Source: Incurvaria masculella (lineage: Eukaryota > Arthropoda > Insecta > Lepidoptera > Incurvariidae). Taken from it: a DNA stretch of 64,000 nt. Below are positions 23,206 through 32,799 of the stretch, one piece after another. Below the pieces are notes generated by a model that was not told the origin of the DNA, made no database searches, and was given only the letters and a program-made list of their open reading frames with translations. The stretch's first letter is position 1. Each line of letters starts with the position of its first letter. The DNA is taken from contig OX335645.2 in the NCBI GenBank assembly GCA_946894095.1, positions 10,005,001-10,069,000 on the forward strand, given 5' to 3'. The translations under genes were made by a program, and so were the position numbers.

Positions 23206-23770
23206 CATTTGTTGAAATCATTGATAGCTCAGATCATTGCCTTCCTTTCTATAGAATGGATATTGCTCCAGTGTTGTACCGTTTCAATTTAGGCCTCTTT
23301 CAGTGCTTGACGGACTAGCAGGTAACCAATGTATGGTATGCATTTCCTGCTGCACTGCTGATACACAGCGAGCGTATGCGCGCGCATTGCGTGCGGGGAC
23401 GGTTGGTCTTCTGTTGCGCTACGCAAACATATCAAAGAGTTCAGTTCTGCTTCAACAGCGCCGTGTGCTTATTCATAACCTCAAATATAGTTTTAGCGCA
23501 ACAGAAAATAAATATTATCAATCCCTAGTGTGTTATTGATGCAGATCTGATATTTTTTATTACTTTATTACTACATATATATGCGCACTGAAAGTAAAAG
23601 AAAACCCATTTTTCATCCATTAGTACTGACGGTACGTACAGACCGTCAGTGCAGCTTTGAAACAGGCTTAAGTAATGTTTTACATATTTATTAATAATTA
23701 TTTTTATTTACATGGAATGACCCAAGATTCCCGAACATACATAATGTGTTTCTAGACATGACCTTTTATT

Positions 23771-26302
23771 TTAGCAAAGTGGTAACACTTTAATCAGTTC
23801 GCCGATATCTTGTATGGGATGGTTTCCAGACCAATATAATTTTCCACATGCGTGACAAAGTGTTATAGACTCATCTTTATCTTTAGGTAGATCTGAAGCT
23901 TCTTCAATTTTTATGGAAACCCCAGTTTTTGTTAGCCAACAGTTAGAGTGGACGGTGACTTGTGGAGCTGGTTGGTACAGCTCTTCATCAGATTCTAGGT
24001 CACTCAAAAAGTTATCCAGGTCTAAGTCACCAGCAGAACTATAGTTTAATTTAAAATGTATTTGTTCTTTGTAAGCAGCGTGCATATTTTGTACGTCTTT
24101 GTAAGATATAGAATCTAAATCGACTCCATTGCAGAGCACACAGCGTCTAAATAGGTTTTCTGGTGTAATTCTTATCTTGAAATGTTGAATTATTTTTAAA
24201 AACTGCACCTTTGCCTCAGCCAAACGAACTTCAAATATATTATCCTGTGAGTAGTTTTCTGTTGGTGTGTGCTTAATTTTACTGAGTAAAATGCAACGTT
24301 CTTCTGAAATGGCTAAATTTATCACATTATGCCAAAGCATCGTTCCAGGTATAAGTGCAGTGTCAATACCACAAAATCTCAAATATAAAAGCAAGTTTGA
24401 TAAAGCAGGATCTACAAGAAATTTTACTTCTTCTACAGGTTTATTTAGTTCGATAGAATTAATCGATTGTTGGGCCTTCTTAAGGGCTTTATTTTTCTTT
24501 ACATTTTTTTGTTTTCCATCTATCATTACATCATAACAGATGTCATCAAACTTGATGTTTTGCTTTCTGCATAAATTTTGCAAGCATGTGTATATTTCAA
24601 CTAAAACAAAAGCATCTAACGCAGCATATTCGATTTGAGAGCTTCTCAGAGGTCTTATTTCCCAATTAGAACATTGTTCATGCTTCATCAAGGGTAGGCC
24701 AAAACAAGATTGTGCCAGACAACTTAAACTAGCACCTCCACTCTCACTATTGTACGGAAACAGAATTCCAGCACTCGAAAGGCACCTCCATAAAACTGCA
24801 AGATCAAGAAAACCCTCTCCTTTCATCTTTAAACTGCCTAAGCCCATTAGTGTACTCTTCATTTCTCTCAGATCATGGTCCAATCCAAATCCGACTTTTA
24901 TAATTTCAGCATTATCCAATAACGTTTTAAGAAACATGTGCCAAACATTAACAAATTCTTGTTTATTGAGAACTATAGTGTCTATCAGATACACATTATG
25001 ACATGTTGCGACTTGTATTAAAGCTACTCTTGATTGTGTAGCTCCAAATGAGGGCTTCCATTCGCAGTCAATTCCTACAAAAGTAACATCCTTCAAAGTG
25101 TTGGTAATGAAGTGGTAAAATAGTTCTGGACTGTCTATAATGCATATTTGATCATTTTTGATAGACAGTTTGTAGAACTCTTGAGATGGTCCTGGTTCTA
25201 CATCCCAATCTTCTGTCTCAATAGCAATATTTGATGCAGTATCGGAATTTCCCGTTTGTATTTGGGTCAGAACATGTGGATATTTTTCAAATGGAATTTT
25301 TAAATATTCTGCCCATTTTAAAGCTTCTTTAGGATCGTGATCACACAATAAATCTATAAACTCTTCTGCGGCTTCAGGGTTCTGATCTAATGAGTCCTTA
25401 ACTAAATCATTCCATGCCGTATCACTGACACTTTTCTCCAAATACTTTTGACCAATGAGATATCTAAGCCCACCCCTAGTGCGATTCTTGCTCAGATTTT
25501 TGCAATATTTAATAGGAATCTTAAATTTGCTGCACAAGCGAGCAACAAGTTTTCCGAGTGGTTTGTGGTATAGTTTGTCCCATTTGACATCAATTATGTC
25601 ATGTTCCATGATATAGTTAACGAGAGTATCCTTGAGGCTTATGCTTCGGTCCAATAATTTGTCAACATATAGGATAAATGGTTCAACTTGATGTGGGCAT
25701 TTCTCTAGGTAATTGTCAACCATGCTACCTTTGTCTTGCAATACAAGCGGAAAAAGCACGTCTTCGACTGGTATATCATCGTACATCTCCATGGATATCA
25801 CACTTTGGAGAGCTTGTTTGTAAATACCTTGCTTGATCATGTCTTGCACAAGAGGTAAGACAGAAATCTTTTCAGATTGGATAAGGTATGTTTTCACAAC
25901 GAGATTGAGAAAGTCTTGATTCCGCTGCTGTGTGGCTATATGGAATGCCGTTAACTTGATATTGTTATCTGGCACTTGGCTACACGCAACTCGCCATGTA
26001 TATAGCTCTTCCACTATACAGTATGGTAAGGTTTTCGGCTTGCAATCTTTAAAATCTGGGCATTTCATAATGATAACTAAAACCAAAGAGAAAGGATCAG
26101 GGGTAGAGTTGAACATCTCATGGAGCTGATGTTGCACAGCTGCACTCTTCTTCCAGGTATTCCATGTGGCTTTTAAACGAGTTAACCACAACTGCATATC
26201 GTGGTTCAGATCAGTGTCGAATCCATTCTGTCGAACGATATCTTCGATGGATGGAACAATTTTTATGGATTGATTGTCATTTACCAGAGATTGAAGATCC
26301 AT
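23771..26302 (-). CDS. nbr: Exonuclease mut-7 homologue (Nibbler/EXD3), single coding exon
   Basis: An 843-residue protein of the RNase D/DEDDy 3'-5' exonuclease group. In flies Nibbler trims the 3' ends of Argonaute-bound miRNAs and piRNAs. Residues 1-370 are a helical N-terminal region. The exonuclease domain (about 385-580) shows D412 and E414 (GIDCEW), the second aspartate in GFGLDHDL (471-478), and the Y559..D563 pair (YAALD). The C-terminal Mut7-C region (about 625-843) has cysteine pairs CVLC (721-724) and CHAC (816-819), probable zinc ligands. The start is the first ATG in frame; four more codons are open upstream without ATG. A strong acceptor, TTTTGTTGCAG|CCAACTTG, lies at 26320, so the 5' untranslated region is spliced. 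The stop TAA is followed at once by AATAAA. No introns interrupt the coding part. Confidence 0.95.
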   Translation of the reverse strand: MDLQSLVNDNQSIKIVPSIEDIVRQNGFDTDLNHDMQLWLTRLKATWNTWKKSAAVQHQLHEMFNSTPDPFSLVLVIIMKCPDFKDCKPKTLPYCIVEELYTWRVACSQVPDNNIKLTAFHIATQQRNQDFLNLVVKTYLIQSEKISVLPLVQDMIKQGIYKQALQSVISMEMYDDIPVEDVLFPLVLQDKGSMVDNYLEKCPHQVEPFILYVDKLLDRSISLKDTLVNYIMEHDIIDVKWDKLYHKPLGKLVARLCSKFKIPIKYCKNLSKNRTRGGLRYLIGQKYLEKSVSDTAWNDLVKDSLDQNPEAAEEFIDLLCDHDPKEALKWAEYLKIPFEKYPHVLTQIQTGNSDTASNIAIETEDWDVEPGPSQEFYKLSIKNDQICIIDSPELFYHFITNTLKDVTFVGIDCEWKPSFGATQSRVALIQVATCHNVYLIDTIVLNKQEFVNVWHMFLKTLLDNAEIIKVGFGLDHDLREMKSTLMGLGSLKMKGEGFLDLAVLWRCLSSAGILFPYNSESGGASLSCLAQSCFGLPLMKHEQCSNWEIRPLRSSQIEYAALDAFVLVEIYTCLQNLCRKQNIKFDDICYDVMIDGKQKNVKKNKALKKAQQSINSIELNKPVEEVKFLVDPALSNLLLYLRFCGIDTALIPGTMLWHNVINLAISEERCILLSKIKHTPTENYSQDNIFEVRLAEAKVQFLKIIQHFKIRITPENLFRRCVLCNGVDLDSISYKDVQNMHAAYKEQIHFKLNYSSAGDLDLDNFLSDLESDEELYQPAPQVTVHSNCWLTKTGVSIKIEEASDLPKDKDESITLCHACGKLYWSGNHPIQDIGELIKVLPLC

Positions 26303-26599
26303 TTTTATATTCAAGTTGGCTGCAACAAAAAAAAAAAATTATTGGTGAAATCAGATTTTTGTATGGCTTGAGTAATTATACTTTTTCGTACTAAGCATGT
26401 ACGCCACTTATTCCAAGGAAAACATAATGTATTATATTATTGATATATTCATAATCATCAGATATAGTCAGTATGGAACTGAACGGTCCCTGAGTTAACG
26501 TATCCGCCCTCCGCACTTCTGATTCCTACCCGGGAGCCGGAGCAGTAAGGTTAGAATGAAAGGTCAGAACCTGAATTCAGCCGGAATGACCGATCACTA

Positions 26600-26916
26600 G
26601 AATGCAATCAGTGTCAATGTATTCATTGCCTTGTTGGTTTTTTAACGATTGCAAACAGCAATACAGTATGGATTGTTCACGGATTGTTCAGCCAACAGTA
26701 TGGATTGTTGTGGACACGTATGGATTGTTCTGTGACCTCACAAAGGCCTTTGACTGTGTTGATCATAACATATTGCTTCATAAATTGGAATATTATGGCA
26801 TTAGAGCAAGAGAATTGTTAATCTGCAAATCGGATGTGATAACATGTGGATTTCAAAGTAAACAGACGAATTTAAAGTTATCTTTCTTTGCGCTACCGCA
26901 AGATTCTGAAACGTAA
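26600..26916 (+). mobile_element. LINE reverse-transcriptase fragment
   Basis: The open stretch contains [20 protein letters not shown] and [10 protein letters not shown], the RT palm-domain block of Jockey/RTE-group LINEs, followed by a degraded ITCG(V)PQ-like box. The preceding bases repeat TATGGATTGTT three times. No more of the element is present. Confidence 0.65.
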
Positions 26917-27131
26917 GTTTGTTTTTTTAGTTTAGGTTTATTGATATTTTGGTTGGACGTTTTGCCTTATGTAGTGTTATGAAGGACATGTTGACACGTA
27001 TTTAACTGGCAATTGGGTCAAACATGTCCCTAGATTGAGCAGACATGTCACATCGGATTTAGTTCATCTGGTTTGAATCGCAATAGAGTATGCCATTCTG
27101 CAGTTCCATAGAATTGTGTTATGAAGTAGTT

Positions 27132-27396
27132 AAAAAAACCAGCCAAGTGCGAGTCGGAATCGCACACGAATGTCCCGTACCATCGTAGAAGATTTAATAC
27201 AAATAAATCACGTTTTTTAATTGTTTTTTAATTTTACCTATTTGTTGTTATAGAGGCAAAATAAATACATTCTCTGTAAAAATTTCAGCTGTCTATCTGT
27301 CACGGTTACTGAGATACAGCCCTGTGATGGACGGATGGACGGACAGCAGAGGCTTAGTAATAGGGTCACCCTTTGTGTACGGAACCCCTTAAAATC
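27132..27396 (+). repeat. Dispersed non-coding repeat (lepidopteran type)
   Basis: Begins AACCAGCCAAGTGCGAGTCG and ends TTGTGTACGGAACCCCTTAA, with internal TTTGTTGTTATAGAGGCAA and GAGATACAGCCCTGTGATGG. I recognise this layout from many lepidopteran intergenic sequences. It has no reading frame. The name of the family is not recalled with certainty. Confidence 0.6.
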
Positions 27397-28213
27397 AAGC
27401 AATAGGTAGCGAATAAAGTGAAGTTGTATAAGTGAAATATTTGCTATAGTTTCGATAATGATATTGTATAATGCCTCAGGCAAAGAAAAAATAAGCACTA
27501 ATCTAATGATCGCTGTGATAGTAAGGGATCTAATACATACTAAAGAAATCAGAGCGCCGCCCGCCGACCGAGCAATACCCCGGCGTCCGAGCAATGCCCC
27601 GTCGTTGCTAAAGGTAAACAGTAGTTCCGTCAGGCAGTCATTTTATCAGTTTGTTTCGTTCAATCAACCTCTCTCGCACAGTCGGCTCAGCTACGGCCGC
27701 TCATTTTAGTTCGTGAACTACTGAGAAAATTATTGGTTAATGACATGACGTGTATAGACATAGGGACATGACTCCTTGAACTAAATAGTTCGTGAACGAC
27801 CCAAGAGGGCACAGCAGTTTTTTAATAAATTAGGTATTATTTATCCATGTATTATAAGGAAAAACAACATAAATTGGTTTGGTCTAGTAAAAGAAACAAC
27901 ACGTACTGACAAGTACCTATGTACGTTGCATAAGATTGTTCTGTCCGTCGATTCTACATCTCGCCGACGAAGCGAAGCGATAAAAGCGAAGTACTTTTGC
28001 AATCGGGGGAGTGCAACTTCTGTGCGTAGCACTATTACTGATTCTGTGCCCAAATCATTGAGTTGGGGTCCAATTGGGTCTAACAGCTGGATTTTCTTTT
28101 TTGCTTCTTAGAAATTTGCGGAAGAATGGCCGAATGGGTCAGACTCGTTAAATTTCCGGCTCGTCCATTCAAAGCCGGGTCTCGAAAATCTCTTGAACGA
28201 CCCATGGTTTGTT
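27397..28213. other. Unassigned stretch
   Basis: No gene was recognised. A GC-richer patch at about 27550-27700 and short ORFs on both strands at 27841-28111 show no known motif. The sequence at 28126-28190 has a tRNA-like A box (TGGCCGAATGGG) but no convincing cloverleaf. Confidence 0.35.
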
Positions 28214-28387
28214 TTAGGCCTGGACCACATGATCGGAATAAAACCGGACAGACGGAATTACTGCCTATATTGAGAACTCCGGAATCAGCGAGTACATGTG
28301 GTCGGACCCATATACTTCCATTGGCGATTCATAAAATTAATTCCATCCGTCCGATTTTATTCCAATCATGTGGGGTCCAGGCCTTAG
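28214..28387. mobile_element. Short fold-back MITE with arms of about 48 bp
   Basis: The left arm TTAGGCCTGGACCACATGAT, continuing CGGAATAAAACCGGAC, pairs with the complement of the right arm, which ends ATGTGGGGTCCAGGCCTTA. Only a few mismatches separate the arms. No coding capacity. Confidence 0.8.
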
Positions 28388-28829
28388 GTGACAAAATGTG
28401 GCATGACACAATGTGGATGTGGTGTATTCCTAGCTTTAGAGGAGAGAACTGAAGATTGGTGGCGGCGACTGAATATCTTTGAATATGAGCAGAAATGATC
28501 CTTCATTAATGAAATTCTATTTGCGGGACCCAAAACAATCAGCAAAGTAAACTAAAAACCGAACTATTAGGTATTACCTAGTCCGCTCTGACCTAGTCGG
28601 TAGAAAGCAAGCACTGATAGGTGGTCGATATAGCATCCATCCGCGTAGACACAATACTGATGATGTGACGATCGACTGCTGTTCTGCTGTTTTTTACCGA
28701 CATCACAAAGAAGAGGTTCTATGTTCAACTTTATGTATTTTTCTGTTCACCATTTATTATAAAATTCTATTGTAAAATATCCACAGATTCAAAACAGATA
28801 TTTTTATTCTATGAATAACAATTTATTGA

Positions 28830-29024
28830 AAATATCGGTACTCCATATGTCCATCGCTAATATCTGGATCGGCAACATATGCATCGCCGATATCAGCCGC
28901 TGGTCCGTCGCCAGTGGAAAAAGCTGCGGCTGGGCCACAGAACTTTTTCGTGAGTAGACCCCCCAGGAGGTTCCCTTATATTTTTTCCAATGTCTGCATG
29001 GCCAACATATGCATCGCCGATATC
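28830..29024. repeat. Local repetition of a CATATG..CATCGC..ATATC motif
   Basis: A 22-bp block, CAACATATGCATCGCCGATA followed by TC, occurs exactly at 28873-28894 and 29003-29024. A degenerate third version is at about 28842-28862. TCGCCAG recurs several times between and after them. It may be a remnant of a local duplication. Confidence 0.6.
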
Positions 29025-29664
29025 TCCATCGCCAGCGACGCATCTGCGGTCTGACCGAAGATCCGTCGCCAACGACCAGAGGCGCATATGCGTCGCCAGA
29101 AACTGGAGGCGAAGATGCGTCGCTACAGTGGGTGTGGTGTGGGGATATGAAAGGTAGGTTGGGTTGGTTCGGTTAGGTTAGGTAGTGTTGGTTAAGGCGC
29201 TAGGACTAGCCAACTACTCGCGCCATACAAATGCACTTTTTAACAAATGTAATAATATGTAGTGAAACGCTTCAGCAAATCCAAATAGAACTCCAGACTG
29301 ATAATGGATTGTAATTATTTTTTTATTCCATCATTTATTTAAATAATAATAAAAATAAAAAAAGTTGATTTTTCTCATTAGAAATCTGAAAGTCATTCGA
29401 TTTCTAGATATAAGCAAAAACAGCATATATGCATAAACAAAAAATTCCATTTGCTTTTAGATTTCTACATTTAGTCAAAAAAGTTCGGAAATGGACACCG
29501 TTTCCGCAATGTATTTTGTATAGAAAAAGGAAACATACATTAACAAAAATCATTCGATTCCTAGACAAGGAATCATATATTGTAAGGATGACACTTATAA
29601 TCGTCAGACTTAGTTAGTTTACTTGGGGTGCCTCGTCTAACTTTGCGATTTGGCTAGTACCAGG

Positions 29665-30219
29665 TGTGACGTTCGACCGGAACCCTCGCTTTTGCGGCGG
29701 CTCCGTCCGCGTCATCACGCGCCACCACTCCAAATTAAATGTAGAATAGGTGTACCCTTAGGGGGTAGCCGAGCCAAGTACTACCAGGGACGGGGAAAAA
29801 GAATACGACCAATTTTAGTGAGAATAAAGGTGGACGTTTATTACAAAGAAAAATAAACAAAATGCTCTAGCGGTAAGTAAATGGTTTGCAGTTAGAAAGT
29901 CTGTCGTTGAGGCCTCCGTTAAGGGTAGAAAAACTTGGTTGTTGGTTCACTCAGTGGTGGACCACGTCGGTGCGCAGCATGGTGGGTGCACGCGCGTGCG
30001 GTGCGGCGCGCGGGGCGTCGGCTCGGAGCAGCGGCGCCGGCGTGTCGGCCGCGTCGTCAACGCCGGTCGACGGCGTGGCGGCGTGGCTCAGCGCTGCTCG
30101 GCGCGGACGCATCGGCGCGGCTGCGCGGATGGCCGGCCAGCGTGCTCGGCTACCTCGCCGCGTCGCTGTCGGCGACGGCGACCCCTCACGAGCCGTGCCT
30201 CGCGCGGTCAGTCGTTACA
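29665..30219 (+). mobile_element. Probable LTR of a Gypsy-like retrotransposon, GC-rich
   Basis: A 555-bp unit begins TGTGACG and ends CGTTACA, a short imperfect inverted pair with the expected TG..CA borders. It holds an AATAAA near 29822. It is followed by TTTAGGGGCTCG, which resembles the primer-binding region seen after 5' LTRs of several Gypsy elements. The second half is strikingly GC-rich, which explains three overlapping open frames there. No second LTR or gag/pol was found in the window and no target duplication can be tested, so this stays tentative. Confidence 0.35.
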
Positions 30220-30697
30220 TTTAGGGGCTCGCAAGAAGAGCCCTGCAGGAACCGCTGAAGTCAATTTCGAAACACTTAGACGGGCGCTCACAATAAAATG
30301 AGGCGTGGGCGCCGTAAAATGGTTACAGGGTGCTTGAGGAGCTAAAATAAAGCCAGGTCAATAGCGACCAAGGAGGAAATGAGTTTAATTAAATGAACAG
30401 GGCTGTGAGCAATCGCTAAGAGGTATTAAATTGAAGTTGGGTTACCGGTAGGTGGACCGCGGTTTGTAGAGGTGCGCTCTTTGCGAAGGCTGCTGGTAAA
30501 GTGGGCGACCCAAAATGGTCGCCGCACTACGAAATTATCATTTTCGTTTCTCTTTTTTTCTGAGGGTAAGGAAGATTTTAATTAGGTAAAACCACGGAGG
30601 GAGCAAGGCGATTGGATTAGCCTTGGCCAAGGAGCTATGAACACTGTAGTGGCTTACCAAAAAAATCCACTACGTGACACAGGCCCTTAAGATAGAT
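30220..30697 (+). other. Possible retrotransposon leader, no ORF
   Basis: If the preceding unit is a 5' LTR, this is its untranslated leader. No gag-like frame opens before the MITE at 30698, so any element would be truncated. No other feature was recognised. Confidence 0.3.
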
Positions 30698-30862
30698 TAG
30701 GCCCCGGTTGCACGAAGGGACGGACGAGTTAATCAATGTGCAAACACGTCACTTTTAGTGATCCGTATAGAGTTCCTTTCATACTGTCCACACAACGTGA
30801 CGTGTTTGATCGTACGTTGACGTTGATTTTGATTTTTTGTCCTTTCGTGCACTCGGCCCTAG
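30698..30862 (+). mobile_element. MITE family D, copy 1
   Basis: A 165-bp unit running from TAGGCCCCGGTTGCACGAAG to CGTGCACTCGGCCCTA. Its two ends are inverted versions of each other. An inner pair, ACACGTCACTTTTAGTGATC and ACGTGACGTGTTTGATC, makes almost the whole unit self-complementary. Copy 2 is inverted at 31682-31846 and copy 3 is at 59732-59895. Confidence 0.88.
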
Positions 30863-31046
30863 GTCAGGTTAGGTTAGGTTCCATTTGGTTAGGTTAGCAT
30901 AGAGTCCAGTTTTAACGTTTCTGCAATCGTATTCTGTGCGTCGTCGCAAATGTCAAAATTTCTATGCTCGCCCTGCCGAACCCCAAAACGAAACCTGTCT
31001 AGAGTGAATGTCACTTTTATATTACACACACTAAAATTCTTTTAAT

Positions 31047-31398
31047 CAGAGCTGCTAGTCCCAGTTGTCACCTAATCTGGCGTTTACGGAACTTCGAAAT
31101 TCCGTAAAAAGTCAAACTCTATACGTTTTTACTAGATATTCTATGGTTTTACTTCTTCAAGCTGTCAAAGTCAAATTCGGACTTCGGATTTGTATGAAAA
31201 CGCGGAGTCGCCGTAAACGGTAACGTCGACGTATTTAAGGCAACGTTAAGTAAGCTGTCAAATCAAACTCGGACTCGCAAATGTTAGTTCGCTTAACACC
31301 CACTGCGCGCTCATGAATTTATCCATACATTTGAAAACACCAGTCGATCGGTTTGCCGTAAACGCCAATTTAGATGACAGCTGGGACTACGGGCTTTG
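31047..31398. mobile_element. MITE family B, copy 2
   Basis: A 352-bp unit. Begins CAGAGCTGCTAGTCCCAG and ends CTGGGACTACGGGCTTTG. The order of interior blocks is as in the other copies, but inverted relative to copy 1 at 13892. It lies between two oppositely oriented family-D MITEs. Confidence 0.9.
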
Positions 31399-31681
31399 AT
31401 GAGGTAAACGGGCAAAACCAAGCTATTTATATCTAATTTTTATTAAAACTCAACTAATTTCCAAACGATAAAAAATTCAAAGCGAAATCAACTTAAACGT
31501 GGGTAATTAACTAGCCTACAATGAACTCCACCTCAGCGAGTGAGCTTATTGACCCACGTTTGAGTGATAGTTACTGTTAACAGATTTTTGCTCCTGTTCC
31601 GTGTTCCGCCCCAAGGAGGTGGAGCAAAAAGGAATGATTCGAAGCGATTCCGAACCGTTCTATGGTCAGCGAAAACGACGC

Positions 31682-31846
31682 TATGGGCCGAGTGCACGAA
31701 AGGACAAAACATCAAAATCAACGTCAACGTCTGATCAAACATGTCACTTTGTGTTGAAAGTATGGAAGAAACTCTATGCGGATCACTAAAAGGGACGTGT
31801 TTAAACATTGATTAACTCAGCCGTCTCTTCGTGCAACCGGGGCTAA
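31682..31846 (-). mobile_element. MITE family D, copy 2 (inverted)
   Basis: Reverse-complement copy of 30698-30862, with blocks GGGCCGAGTGCACGAAAGGA and CTTCGTGCAACCGGGGCTAA. A 60-codon ORF over it is an accident of composition. Confidence 0.88.
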
Positions 31847-32521
31847 GTCCAACAGCACCCTACGGTCGGGTTTGTTTTGCACATGTGGCGTGCCCCTTCC
31901 TCCGCCGACCGGTTTTGAGGCGGGGCGTCCTGCTGCAATACGCGCGGGCGGTGCTATGCTATCCCCTCCTCCCGCTTCACCTCCGCACGATGCGAGCGAT
32001 TGGTAGCGATCGCGTTGGAATGTGCTACTGAACTTTTGAATGCGACTATACATAGGTACAGTCGTTACTTATCAAATGTATACACTGGAAAGAGAAGGAA
32101 TTTCTAAGTCCCTTTTACTCTATGGTTGACGTCAGCATGTCAGAAAGAGATCTCAAATTTGTCTCTATTTCCGTTGTATAGATTTCAGACAAAACGACTG
32201 TACACGGAACTGTGATTCTTTAGCCAAAACTCTATTTCTTGCTCCTTCTTGCATCGAATGGTTCAGAACATGTTGTCCGAACACAGCCATTGTGTCACTT
32301 GCGGGTATATTGTATTCTGTGGTGTCAGTCAGTTTTCTGATTGTCATGCCGTGTATTGCATGTTTTCTCAGTTAGTTCAATCTTTACTACTCTTTGCATT
32401 CGTTACACATAAATCCTAGAGAAGTAGTTACTCAAGTATTACGACCTGAAAACAAGAAAAGACACTTGCAGTCTGGAACTCTGCAGCGCTTCCGTTACCA
32501 TAACAAACGAATCTCGGCACA
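31847..32521 (+). other. Upstream region of the Rpn7-like gene
   Basis: A GC-rich patch at about 31855-32000 is followed by AT-richer sequence up to the start codon. No TATA box can be singled out. The promoter and any 5' untranslated exon probably lie here, but the sequence does not fix them. Confidence 0.35.
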
Positions 32522-32799
32522 ATGGAGCTCTCAGCTGAAGGAACAACTCCTGAGTACATGGAACTGGCTGGAATAAAATTCAAGCTGAGCCTTCCAGAGT
32601 TCAAGGAAGACCCAAAGTTGAAGGAGCAGCTGCTAGCCGGCATCAAGAAAGGCAACATGGCGCCTTACTACAAGGAGGTGTGTGCCGACCTCAACTGGCC
32701 TTTCGTTCAGACGCTGTATGATGAAATGGCACGCGAGAACGTTGAGCGGCTCGCTAAGTTTGAAGAGGATGATTCGGAGACACCAGTGTGGCAGGACAG
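32522..32799 (+). CDS. Rpn7: Rpn7-like exon 1
   Basis: Starts at ATG (MELSAEGTTPEY) and carries the N-terminal block NMAPYYKEVCADLNWPF. The donor GGACAG|GTGACT leaves two bases of an Arg codon. Confidence 0.88.

Larger units (their letters stand above)
20437..23770. other. Intergenic stretch downstream of nbr, mostly unassigned
   Basis: No host exon was recognised. It holds an ATTGT microsatellite (20938-20962), a fold-back unit (22486-22690) and a dispersed repeat (22983-23205), listed separately. Short ORFs here (for example 21481-21711 and 23303-23539) show no known motif. The nbr transcript must end within the right edge of this stretch. Confidence 0.4.

Noticed and set aside
28126..28190. 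tRNA-like segment with an A-box match
   Set aside because: No acceptor stem or proper B box could be formed; at most a SINE relic.
29158..29195. TTAGG-like telomeric repeats here and at 30865-30895
   Set aside because: Only two to three imperfect units each, mixed with other GGTT runs. Far too short for telomeric DNA.
29886..30301. Three overlapping open frames on the same strand
   Set aside because: They are caused by high GC content, which makes stops rare. No frame shows a motif and the block fits an LTR better.
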